Positions 1-8,052 of a DNA stretch of 62,207 bases are shown in pieces. Each line of letters begins with the position of its first letter. The first letter of the stretch is position 1. The notes under the pieces were generated by a model. The model worked only from the letters and a program-made list of their open reading frames with translations. It was not told where the DNA came from and did not search any database. This DNA comes from Petrotoga sp. 9PWA.NaAc.5.4. GTDB lineage: Bacteria; Thermotogota; Thermotogae; Petrotogales; Petrotogaceae. The translations under genes and the position numbers were made by a program. Where the stretch lies: NCBI RefSeq assembly GCF_002895485.1, contig NZ_AZRK01000020.1, positions 1 through 62,207 on the forward strand. The letters are read 5' to 3'.

Positions 1-1
1 T

Positions 2-352
2 AGAGTAAACCAAACGACAGTAAAAGTAGTAGGAACGATAGAAGACATAAACAAAGAAATGGGAAATGTATTAGAAAGTTTCAAACACATAACAGAAAGA
101 ATAGAAAAGATGAATCAAGGGATAGAAAACATGACAGCCAGTGCTCAAGAACAAAGTGCAAGTGCCCAAGAGATGAGTTCGGCGATGCAAAAGGTTGAAA
201 ACTCTATTAAAAGTATAATGGAAAATTTACACAAAAACTATAACAGTATAAAAGAACTTCAAGGAGATTCAAATAAAATAAGAGAAAACAGCAAAAATTT
301 ACATGAAATATCCCAAAATCTTATTTCTCAGATTAGTACGTTTAACTTTTAA
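2..352 (+). CDS. Methyl-accepting chemotaxis protein, C-terminal fragment (cut by window edge)
   Basis: The reading frame is open from the first bases of the window and ends at 352, so only the last ~117 residues are seen. They form a heptad-like helix rich in Gln, Ser, Asn and Glu with the segment SAQEQSASAQEMSSAM, typical of the second methylation helix of bacterial chemoreceptors. The tail ends in ISTFNF, a common chemoreceptor C-terminus. The protein would signal to CheA/CheW at the inner membrane, but the ligand-binding part lies outside the window. The family call is secure; the ligand cannot be judged. Confidence 0.85.
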   Translation, partial: RVNQTTVKVVGTIEDINKEMGNVLESFKHITERIEKMNQGIENMTASAQEQSASAQEMSSAMQKVENSIKSIMENLHKNYNSIKELQGDSNKIRENSKNLHEISQNLISQISTFNF

Positions 353-370
353 CTTAGCAGGCATTTTAGA

Positions 371-575
371 ATTTTAGAAATAGAGGCTTTTCTTTTGAAA
401 AATAAATTTTTTATGGGCGCAAGGCGGAGTCTTCCTCACTATCTTTAGGTAAAAATAGCGAAGAGTTAAAGAAATAGAGAATAGTTCAAAATTAGAATCG
501 TGGAATCATTTTATTTAAAGTTAAACGTTAAAATATTGATAAAACTTGAATTTTATAATTTTTAAAGCGAGCAAA
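371..575 (+). repeat. Dispersed leader element, copy 1
   Basis: This is a member of the intergenic element family described in the findings, oriented like the downstream binding-protein gene and ending about 20 bases before its GGAGG. It keeps hairpin H1 as AAGGC-GGA-GTCTT, where one G-C pair has become a G.U pair that exists only in the sense RNA. Hairpin H2 is worn. The 3' end reads AATTTTTAAAGCGAGCA. Confidence 0.7.
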
Positions 576-608
576 AAAAATCCAATTACCAAAAGGAGGT
601 AGAAAAGC

Positions 609-1856
609 ATGAAAAAGTTAGTTAGCTTAGTACTTTTAAGTGTATTAAGTTTCACGGTAATATTTGCTCAAAGTGGACGATTAGAAATATTCAGCTGGTG
701 GACAGGCGGTGGTGAAGAAGCTGCATTACTTGCAACAATAAAAGACTTCAATTCCTTATATCCTAACATTGAAGTTATTAATGCAACTGTAGCTGGAGGA
801 GCTGGAACAAATGCAAAAGCAGTTTTGAAAACAAGGATGCTTGGAGGAAACCCTCCAGACACATTTCAAGTACACGCGGGTTGGGAACTAACTGATACAT
901 ATGTCATTCCTGGACTCATGGAACCTTTAACGGACGCATTAATTTTATGGGGTGTTTATGACAAGTTTCCATCAGGTTTAATAGATATAGTAAGTTACAA
1001 TGGTGAAGTATATTCGATTCCCTTAACAGTTCATAGAAGTAATGTTATCTTTTACAACAAAAAACTATTTAAAGAAATTGGTTTAACTAAAGAACCAGAA
1101 ACTTGGCAGGAATTCATCGACGCTTTGAATAAAGCGAAAGCCGCAGGATACATACCTTTAGCTATGGGTGATAAGGAAAAATGGGAAGCTGGACAAATTG
1201 TAGAAAATCTTATGGTTGCTGAATTCGGTTCCCAGGATTATAATGCACTTTTTAATGGGGAACTTTCCTTTAACGATAAAAGATTAGACAACGCACTACA
1301 AAAGATGGTACAACTAATGGACTATGTTAACGTTGATCACGCTGCCTTAGCATGGCAAGAAGCTGCAAGACTTTTGTATGATAACAAAGCAGTTTTCAAT
1401 TTAATGGGAGACTGGGCTGAAGGTTATTTCAAAGAATTAGGATGGAAACCTGGAGAAGATTTTGGATGGTTTGAACTTCCAGGGACACAAACCGTATTTG
1501 TATTAATATCAGACACATTTGGATTACCCAAAAAGGCACCTCACAGAGAAAATGCTTTAATATTCTTAGAATATTTGGCTTCTAAAAGAGCTCAAGAAAT
1601 ATTCAATCCAATTAAAGGTTCAATTCCAGCAAGAATAGATGCAGATCCGGGAGATGATCCATATCTAATAGAAACTGCAGAAGACTTTAGAAAATTAGCT
1701 ATTAGCCCTTCAATAGTTCATGGTTCAGCAGCGCCAGAAGCGTTTGTAACTTCCTTCAATGATGCGGTTAATGCTTTAGTTACAACAAAAAATATATCTC
1801 AAGCAAAACGAATGATTTTGTGGGCAGCTGAAGATGTAGGATTATTAACAGATTAA
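609..1856 (+). CDS. ABC transporter glucose/mannose-type solute-binding protein
   Basis: This is an exported family 1 extracellular solute-binding protein of 415 residues with a signal peptide over residues 1-20 (charged start, hydrophobic core, cleavage near FAQS). The mature start RLEIFSWWTGGGEEAAL and the segments INATVAGGAGTNAKAVLKTR, NPPDTFQVHAGWEL and FNPIKGSIPAR closely match what I recall of the Thermus thermophilus glucose/mannose-binding protein. Glucose or a related aldohexose is therefore the best substrate guess. The start has AAAGGAGG nine bases upstream. The two downstream permease genes complete the transporter except for its ATPase, which Thermotogae often encode elsewhere. 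Confidence 0.9.
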   Translation: MKKLVSLVLLSVLSFTVIFAQSGRLEIFSWWTGGGEEAALLATIKDFNSLYPNIEVINATVAGGAGTNAKAVLKTRMLGGNPPDTFQVHAGWELTDTYVIPGLMEPLTDALILWGVYDKFPSGLIDIVSYNGEVYSIPLTVHRSNVIFYNKKLFKEIGLTKEPETWQEFIDALNKAKAAGYIPLAMGDKEKWEAGQIVENLMVAEFGSQDYNALFNGELSFNDKRLDNALQKMVQLMDYVNVDHAALAWQEAARLLYDNKAVFNLMGDWAEGYFKELGWKPGEDFGWFELPGTQTVFVLISDTFGLPKKAPHRENALIFLEYLASKRAQEIFNPIKGSIPARIDADPGDDPYLIETAEDFRKLAISPSIVHGSAAPEAFVTSFNDAVNALVTTKNISQAKRMILWAAEDVGLLTD

Positions 1857-1888
1857 TTTAAAAATATCAAAAATAAATGTGTTGTTTT

Positions 1889-1918
1889 AGACTCGGTTCT
1901 TTTGAACCGAGTCTTTTT
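1889..1918 (+). terminator. Hairpin terminator between binding protein and permease genes
   Basis: A perfect 11-bp inverted repeat, AGACTCGGTTC (1889-1899) and GAACCGAGTCT (1904-1914), has a 4-base loop and is followed by TTTTT. It lies between the binding-protein stop and the first permease. In binding-protein transport operons such a hairpin commonly causes partial termination or protects the upstream mRNA, so that more binding protein than permease is made. Confidence 0.85.
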
Positions 1919-1944
1919 AAAAAATAAGAAAAGGGGAGATAGAA

Positions 1945-2868
1945 ATGGCTGTTCAAAGAAAAAGAGCAAGGGCAGGATTCTTCATTATTCTACCTTCTCT
2001 TATATTTATAGGTATATTTGTTTATTATTTTATCTTTCTAACTATTAAAACATCAACTTCGAATTGGAACAGTTTTGCTGCGTTGGTAAGGGGAGAATAT
2101 CAATTTGTTGGATTACGAAATTACCAAAGACTTTTTATGGATCCAAGATTTCAAACTGACCTTTGGAATACGCTTTTTTTTACATTATTCTTTTTAGCAG
2201 GGTGCATAATATTAGGTTTATTCCTTGCAAATATTATTGATAAAAAATTAAAAGGATCAAGTTTTTTTCAAAATCTCTTCTTATTTCCTATGGCAATTTC
2301 GTATGTTGTTACTGGAACAGTTTGGGGATGGATATTTGCTCCAGGAAATCTACCTACTGATCCACAAGGCATAAATCTCCTGTTACAAAATCTTGGTTTA
2401 ACAAATTTGCAATGGATGTGGTATACAAGTACCCAATCCCTCGGAAAATTTAACTTAGCACTTATTCCAGTGATAATTGCGGCAACTTGGCAAATGTCAG
2501 GTTATGTTATGGCTATGTATCTTGCTGGTTTAAGAGCAATTCCTGAAGAAATGATAGAAGCTGCCCAAGTTGATGGTGCAAGTGGAACACAAATCTTTTG
2601 GGGAATAAAAATGCCTATGTTAAGGCCAATTACTTTAAGTGCGATGATCGTAATAGGCCATATGTCTCTTAAAATATTTGATCTAATATATGCTATGACA
2701 GGAAGTGGACCAAACAATGTTACGGATATGCCAGCCATATACATGTTTGAACAAATGTTTAGATCGAATAGATATGCCATAGCTTCAGCAATAGCAATAA
2801 TAATGTTAGTTATGGTAGCAGCAGTTATTATACCATATCTATACAGTTCTTTTAGGGGGGAGAGATAA
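1945..2868 (+). CDS. ABC sugar transporter permease, MalF-like
   Basis: This inner-membrane permease of 307 residues has about six hydrophobic segments. A canonical EAA loop, EEMIEAAQVDGASGTQIFWG, begins near residue 201 and is the docking site for the transporter ATPase. The start at 1945 follows GGGGAGAT. It is paired with the next gene through a one-base TAATG overlap, so the two permeases are probably translationally coupled and form the heterodimeric channel served by the binding protein at 609-1856. The length is normal for a MalF-type permease without a large periplasmic loop. Confidence 0.93.
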   Translation: MAVQRKRARAGFFIILPSLIFIGIFVYYFIFLTIKTSTSNWNSFAALVRGEYQFVGLRNYQRLFMDPRFQTDLWNTLFFTLFFLAGCIILGLFLANIIDKKLKGSSFFQNLFLFPMAISYVVTGTVWGWIFAPGNLPTDPQGINLLLQNLGLTNLQWMWYTSTQSLGKFNLALIPVIIAATWQMSGYVMAMYLAGLRAIPEEMIEAAQVDGASGTQIFWGIKMPMLRPITLSAMIVIGHMSLKIFDLIYAMTGSGPNNVTDMPAIYMFEQMFRSNRYAIASAIAIIMLVMVAAVIIPYLYSSFRGER

Positions 2869-3698
2869 TGGCTGAAAAAACCAGTAAAACCTCTATGGTC
2901 ATATATTATATAATACTTGCAATATTTACAATCTTTTATATACTTCCTTTTTATGTAACTCTAAGTACATCTTTCAAACCTTTTGAAGAAGTATCCATTG
3001 CTAATATGTGGAAATTACCAAATAAAGTATCTTTTGATGGTTTCAAGCAAGCTTTTATAAGGCTCAGTCCAAATCTTAAAAACAGCCTTTACTTAACTAT
3101 TCCCGCTACTTTAATTTCAGCAATGATAGGTTCAATAAATGGTTTTGCATTATCTAAATTAAAATTTAGATATTCCAATTTAATTTTTGCATTAATCTTA
3201 TTTGGTATGTTTATACCTTATCAAAGCGTTTTGTTCCCATTGATACAGTTTTTTCAAACAATAGGATTGTATGGAACGATACCTGCTTTAATAATTACTC
3301 ATGTTATATATGGAATACCGATTACAACTTTGATGTTCAAAAATTATTATGAAGAAATACCCAATGAGTTAGTGGAAGCAGCATCGGTTGATGGAGCAAA
3401 TATATGGCAGTCCTATACAAAAATTCTTCTTCCAATATCAATACCAGGATTTGTAGTAGTAATAATATGGCAATTTACCAATATCTGGAATGAATTCTTG
3501 TTTGCTGTAACTATAACAAGTGATCCTACAAAACAGCCTATAACAGTCGCTTTAGTAAATTTAGCGGGTAGTCAAATCGTAGAATGGAACGTGCAAATGG
3601 CAGGAGCTTTGTTAGCCGCTCTACCTACGTTGATAGTGTATATTATCTTGGGAAGATATTTTGTAAGAGGATTACTCGCAGGTTCCGTTAAAGGATAA
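2868..3698 (+). CDS. ABC sugar transporter permease, MalG-like
   Basis: This second permease of 276 residues has six predicted membrane helices and an EAA loop (NELVEAASVDGANIWQSYTK) near residues 165-184. The C-terminal GRYFVRGLLAGSVKG is the typical MalG-family tail. Its ATG shares a base with the stop of the upstream permease. No ATPase gene follows; the operon ends at the convergent terminator at 3805-3850, so the ATPase must come from elsewhere, perhaps from a shared MsmK/MalK-type subunit (inference). Confidence 0.93.
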   Translation: MAEKTSKTSMVIYYIILAIFTIFYILPFYVTLSTSFKPFEEVSIANMWKLPNKVSFDGFKQAFIRLSPNLKNSLYLTIPATLISAMIGSINGFALSKLKFRYSNLIFALILFGMFIPYQSVLFPLIQFFQTIGLYGTIPALIITHVIYGIPITTLMFKNYYEEIPNELVEAASVDGANIWQSYTKILLPISIPGFVVVIIWQFTNIWNEFLFAVTITSDPTKQPITVALVNLAGSQIVEWNVQMAGALLAALPTLIVYIILGRYFVRGLLAGSVKG

Positions 3699-3804
3699 TT
3701 TTAAAATTTTAATTCAACCAAAAAATAATAAAATATTGAAAATCCATAACACATATTATGAAAGTAAAAAAGACAAATAAATATTAATACACTATTTTTT
3801 TAAA

Positions 3805-3850
3805 ATAAGCCGCAATATTAAGCTATGATTCATGATGCGGCTTATATTTT
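3805..3850 (+). terminator. Bidirectional terminator between sugar transporter and trkH
   Basis: An inverted repeat, ATAAGCCGCA (3805-3814) and TGCGGCTTAT (3836-3845), lies between the convergent genes, with A/T-rich flanks on both sides. It can serve the plus-strand ABC operon and probably the minus-strand trk operon. The remaining gap (3699-3935) otherwise holds only A+T-rich sequence and a weak inverted repeat at 3862-3889. Confidence 0.7.
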
Positions 3851-3935
3851 GTTATTTTTAAATTTGTTTTTTGTATATGAAAAACAAATAATCGTTCAAG
3901 TATTATAGATGTTTAAAAATAAAAAATTTATAAAA

Positions 3936-5480
3936 TTATAGAAATTCTCTTAAATCTTTCATAACTTTAATAACAGCATCAATAATTACAAAAAATTCCA
4001 AACGTCCTAAATACATTCCCAATGTTTGTGTCCAAATTACAACAAGAGGGGCATTTGCAGAGGTAATACCTGTTGAAAGGCCAACTGCAGAAAGAGTAGA
4101 AGCATATTCAAACAAAGCTTGATCTAAAGGATAACCATAAATAAGTAAGATAAAAACTCCTATAAAGTAGGTAAGAAAATACATTGTAAACACAACCACC
4201 ACATTTCTAATAGCTTCAAGGTCTATTTTTTTTCTTGAGACGCCTTTGTAAACTTCTATGTAAAAAGTAGAACCAGTGGGTTTAAAAAATTCTGAAATTT
4301 GGTTTGCAATTAATTTAAAAGCTATATATACTCGATATAGTTTTAATCCTCCAGAAGTGGAGTCCATCATGCCACCAAGAGTCATTAGTATTGTCAGAAT
4401 TAATAACCCAAAGTAGTTCCAGTTGTTAAAAGAAACTGTCGAAAATCCTGTTCCTGTTAAAGCTGTAACGCTCTGGAAAGCTGAATGTATTATTCCATCT
4501 TTAATGCCATATAGCGGGAAGGTTGTGAAAATAAAAATAACTATAAAAGCTATGATCAAAATCATAAACATTACTTTAGGTTCTGGATTTTTAAAGAAAG
4601 GTTCGGATTTTATCTTTTCTTTAAAATCCAGTGAGCTAATCTTACCTTCTCTATAATCCTTTCTATATCGCGCAATTTTTCTTACCATCAATAAGCCCGC
4701 ATAATGTACACCGAAACCGGTACTACCCATTATCATTAAAAGCATAATAATTATTTCAACACTTAAACTATTAAAAGCACCAATACTTGCATTTTTAGTA
4801 GAAAAACCTCCTGTCGCTAAAGCCGTTAAAGTATGATTAAATGCATCAAAAAATGGAAGTTTACCGACTAATATTAAAAGTAAAAGTCCAATTATAGCCC
4901 ATGTTAAATATATACGAGTTATAATTTTAGCAGATTCTCTAATATTGGGAACTAAGTTATCCGTCCTTCCTTCTGCTTGATATATACCTACTCCTAATGG
5001 GCCTGCTATAACAACAGTTATTATAGCAAAGCCTGCTCCACCTACATATTGCATAACAGATCTCCAAATTAATATAGATCGAGGTAATTTCTCAACATCC
5101 TCAAACATCGAAAGCCCGGTTGTTGTCCAACCGCTTGTAGATTCAAAAATAGCTTGATGAATATTGAGAAGCCCAGAAAATACAAAAGGTAAAGAAGATA
5201 AAAAAATAGATAAAGTCCATACGAAAAAGACAGTAACAACCGCATCTTGCATTGTTAGTTCTTTCCTTCTACCTTTTTTACCTAAGCTTCTAAAAAGCCA
5301 ACCTATAACAAACGTTAAAAAAGCTGTATTCAAAAAAGGAAAAAATTCATAGTAACTATCATAGAAAAATGCACTCAAGCCAACCACAAATATCAAAACA
5401 GATAAACCTATAGTAATATTTCCGGTATTTCTAAATATTGTTTTGTATTTTAGCGCCAAAAAATGTCTGTAAGATGGCAC
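3936..5480 (-). CDS. trkH: Potassium uptake protein, TrkH/KtrB family
   Basis: This polytopic membrane protein of 514 residues is the pore subunit of a Trk/Ktr potassium transporter. The four pore-loop motifs of the family can be seen, for example STSGWTTTGLSMF, TALATGGFSTKN, TALTGTGFSTV and LSAVGLSTGIT, each with the central filter glycine. It is the last gene of the minus-strand trk group, 11 bases downstream of the first TrkA-like gene, so its gating partners are made together with it. The overall length fits TrkH better than the shorter KtrB. Whether it uses protons or sodium cannot be read from the sequence. Confidence 0.93.
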   Translation of the reverse strand: MPSYRHFLALKYKTIFRNTGNITIGLSVLIFVVGLSAFFYDSYYEFFPFLNTAFLTFVIGWLFRSLGKKGRRKELTMQDAVVTVFFVWTLSIFLSSLPFVFSGLLNIHQAIFESTSGWTTTGLSMFEDVEKLPRSILIWRSVMQYVGGAGFAIITVVIAGPLGVGIYQAEGRTDNLVPNIRESAKIITRIYLTWAIIGLLLLILVGKLPFFDAFNHTLTALATGGFSTKNASIGAFNSLSVEIIIMLLMIMGSTGFGVHYAGLLMVRKIARYRKDYREGKISSLDFKEKIKSEPFFKNPEPKVMFMILIIAFIVIFIFTTFPLYGIKDGIIHSAFQSVTALTGTGFSTVSFNNWNYFGLLILTILMTLGGMMDSTSGGLKLYRVYIAFKLIANQISEFFKPTGSTFYIEVYKGVSRKKIDLEAIRNVVVVFTMYFLTYFIGVFILLIYGYPLDQALFEYASTLSAVGLSTGITSANAPLVVIWTQTLGMYLGRLEFFVIIDAVIKVMKDLREFL

Positions 5481-5491
5481 TCAATCACCCT

Positions 5492-6166
5492 CTATTTTAA
5501 AATATCCCTAACTTTATCAACTTCTTCTTTAAGTCCTAAAATAATTAAACGATCTTCTGTATTTATAATGGTTTCTCCCTGTGGAACTAAAATGTCACCA
5601 TTTTTTCGAACTATTACAGCTATTATTGAATTTTCTGGAAGTTTTAATTCTTTTAATCTTTTTCCTAAAGCTTTATCGTGCTCGTTCATCACTAATTCTA
5701 ATATAGACAATTTCTCTACATATGGATTAAAAAAATCAGTAATATCTTCATGCAGAATAGAAGATTCTATAAGTTTTTCCATCCATAAAGTAGGTGATAA
5801 AGTTTCAACATTTATACCTTTAAATATAACTTCATTCTCCATAGCATTGACTAAAGCAATTATCTTTATATTTTCATAATACTGCCTTAGTAACCAAGAA
5901 ACAACAAAATTTAATGAATCATCCGATGAAATAACAATTATTGCTTCCACTTTTCGGTTTAAATCAAGGTTCTCTATCCATTTAATATCTGTAGGATCTT
6001 CACGAACTAATTCTAACTTTGGGAAATTAACTTTCAATCCATCTAACATTTCAAGACTTTCTTTATCTTTACTTATATAATATACATCGTTTCCCATTAA
6101 TAAAAGTTTTTTAGCCAAAGAATAGGCAAGCATACTCCCTTCAATAATATAAAAAATTCTACTCAT
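5492..6166 (-). CDS. TrkA-like potassium transport regulator with TrkA-C domain
   Basis: This cytoplasmic protein of 224 residues has an N-terminal Rossmann-like RCK domain (residues ~1-135) and a TrkA-C domain (~140-224, ending in the LVPQGETIINTEDRLIILG type motif). The nucleotide-binding glycine motif at the N-terminus is degenerate: IIEGSMLAYSLAK stands where GxGxxG is expected. It overlaps the next upstream gene by four bases (ATGA at 6163-6166). Together with that protein it probably forms the gating ring under TrkH, with ligand binding left to the intact partner (inference). Confidence 0.85.
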   Translation of the reverse strand: MSRIFYIIEGSMLAYSLAKKLLLMGNDVYYISKDKESLEMLDGLKVNFPKLELVREDPTDIKWIENLDLNRKVEAIIVISSDDSLNFVVSWLLRQYYENIKIIALVNAMENEVIFKGINVETLSPTLWMEKLIESSILHEDITDFFNPYVEKLSILELVMNEHDKALGKRLKELKLPENSIIAVIVRKNGDILVPQGETIINTEDRLIILGLKEEVDKVRDILK

Positions 6167-6594
6167 ATTTTTTCATCTACCTTGTCTAACTCTTCGACTA
6201 ATTGATTGACAGAATCTTCAATAGGACAAAACAAGTTCACATTAGCTTTTATGAAAATAGCTTTTTTCAAAGGGTCATTAACTCTCGCCGCTAACTTTAT
6301 TTCTTCGTTTATTTCACGAATACCGTATGCAAGCATAAAATTCAAATTATCATCAGGCGTAACTATATATATCATATCTGCTTTATCAATGTTCAAATCC
6401 TTTAAAGCTGCCATATCGTTAGTATCCACAACTCTTGTAAAGCCGATAAAATTCCTTTTCGTGAGCCTTTCAAATGATGTCTCATCTTTATCTATCACAA
6501 CAACGTTGTGATTTTTACTTAATTTTATAGCTAATTCAGACCCTAATCTACCACAACCAATTATTATTATAAACTTAGTTTTACGATCTCTCAT
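6163..6594 (-). CDS. TrkA-N domain potassium transport regulator
   Basis: This 143-residue protein has a single RCK/TrkA-N domain with an intact nucleotide fold: IIIIGCGRLGSELAIKL (GxGxxG) followed by VVIDKDE, whose acidic residue normally binds the ribose of NAD(H). It has no TrkA-C domain. With the downstream gene it makes a two-protein version of TrkA in which one partner has the intact nucleotide site and the other has the C-terminal domain. It is co-transcribed with trkH and lies 20 bases downstream of hslU. Confidence 0.85.
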   Translation of the reverse strand: MRDRKTKFIIIIGCGRLGSELAIKLSKNHNVVVIDKDETSFERLTKRNFIGFTRVVDTNDMAALKDLNIDKADMIYIVTPDDNLNFMLAYGIREINEEIKLAARVNDPLKKAIFIKANVNLFCPIEDSVNQLVEELDKVDEKI

Positions 6595-6613
6595 TTTATA
6601 TCACTTCCAAAGT

Positions 6614-8023
6614 TTACAAAATATATTCTCTAAGATCTTCATCTCCAAAAATTTTGTTCAATCTAAGGTCCACATAATTTTTATCAATTTTTAATTCCCA
6701 CTCTCCACTTGCGGGAGCTTCATACGAAACCTCTTCTAACACCTTTTCCACAATTGTATATAACCTTCTTGCCCCTATGTTTTCAACTTTTTCATTTAAT
6801 TCAAAAGCAATATCTGCCATTCTTTCTATACCATCCTCTGTAAACTCAATATTAACTCCATCGGTTTGCAACAAATACTTATATTGCTTTAAAATAGCGT
6901 TCTTTGGTTGAGTTAAAATTCTTACAAAATCTTCTTTTGTTAAATCAGACAATTCAGCTCTTATAGGAAACCTTCCTTGCAACTCTGGAATCAAATCTGA
7001 AGGTTTTGATTCACTAAATGCACCTGCAGCAATGAAAAGAATATAATCGGTTTTTATGCTACCATACTTTGTTAATATAGTTGTTCCTTCAACTATTGGC
7101 AATAAATCTCTTTGCACACCTTCTCTTGATACATCAGGTCCTGAAGAGCTTCCTCCTTTAGAAGTTACCTTGTCTACTTCATCTATAAAAATTATTCCAC
7201 TATTTTCAGCTCTATTTAACCCTTCCTGAACAAGTTTATCTTGGTCAATAAATTTTTCTGCTTCTATAGGTTCCAAAACTCTTCTTGCTTCCGAAATCTT
7301 CATGCGTCTTCTTTTTTTCTTTTTTGGCATCAAATTCTGAAACATTTCACCAAATTGTATACCCATATCTTCAAATTCTGGTCCTAATCCAGCAAACATT
7401 GGAGCAGACTGTTCTTCAACTTCTATTTCTATTTCCACATCTTCTAATTCTTTATTACGCAGTTTTTCTAAAATTTCTTGTCTTCTTCTTATTACTGATT
7501 CATCTTCTTCTATCGGTTTTTCACGACTATATTGATTTCCTTGATTGAGCATTTGAAACATATCCATAAATGATGCCTGCTGTTGCCGGTACTTCTTTTC
7601 TGGAGGAACTAAAGCTTCGGCAATTCTTTCTTCTACAGCTTTTTGCGCTTTATCTTTTACTTCTTCCATCATTTCTTTTCTTACCATATTCATAGAAATG
7701 TCTACCAATTCTCTAACCATACTTTCAACATTCTTTCCAACATATCCAACTTCTGTAAACCTTGTAGCTTCAAATTTAGCAAAAGGTGCATTTGCGATTT
7801 CTGCTAACCTTCTAGCAATTTCTGTTTTACCTACACCTGTAGGACCTATCATCAAAATATTTTTGGGTATAACGTCTTTTCTTATATCTTCATCTAAGGC
7901 AAGCCTTCTTATTCTGTTTCTTAAAGCAATAGCTACTTGCCTTTTTGCTTCATCTTGACCAATTATATACTTATTTAACTCTTCAACAACCTTCTTTGGA
8001 GTTAATTCATTTTTATTTTTCAT
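6614..8023 (-). CDS. hslU: ATP-dependent protease ATPase subunit HslU (ClpY)
   Basis: This AAA+ unfoldase feeds proteins to the HslV peptidase. Walker A GPTGVGKTE is near residue 60, Walker B IIFIDEVDK is in the second half, and a charged inserted I-domain lies between them. The C-terminus EDLREYIL resembles the E. coli tail (EDLSRFIL) that docks into HslV, so an active HslV partner is expected. However, no hslV gene lies beside it. I chose the ATG at 8023 (469 residues) over a GTG at 8032 because GAGGTG then sits six bases upstream. Pyruvate kinase is 29 bases upstream. Confidence 0.95.
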   Translation of the reverse strand: MKNKNELTPKKVVEELNKYIIGQDEAKRQVAIALRNRIRRLALDEDIRKDVIPKNILMIGPTGVGKTEIARRLAEIANAPFAKFEATRFTEVGYVGKNVESMVRELVDISMNMVRKEMMEEVKDKAQKAVEERIAEALVPPEKKYRQQQASFMDMFQMLNQGNQYSREKPIEEDESVIRRRQEILEKLRNKELEDVEIEIEVEEQSAPMFAGLGPEFEDMGIQFGEMFQNLMPKKKKRRRMKISEARRVLEPIEAEKFIDQDKLVQEGLNRAENSGIIFIDEVDKVTSKGGSSSGPDVSREGVQRDLLPIVEGTTILTKYGSIKTDYILFIAAGAFSESKPSDLIPELQGRFPIRAELSDLTKEDFVRILTQPKNAILKQYKYLLQTDGVNIEFTEDGIERMADIAFELNEKVENIGARRLYTIVEKVLEEVSYEAPASGEWELKIDKNYVDLRLNKIFGDEDLREYIL

Positions 8024-8052
8024 AAAAATCACCTCAAATTTAAATTCTCATA

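Noticed and set aside
7285-7958. Open frames on the plus strand over hslU
   Set aside because: They are shadows of the hslU coding sequence with no initiation signals.
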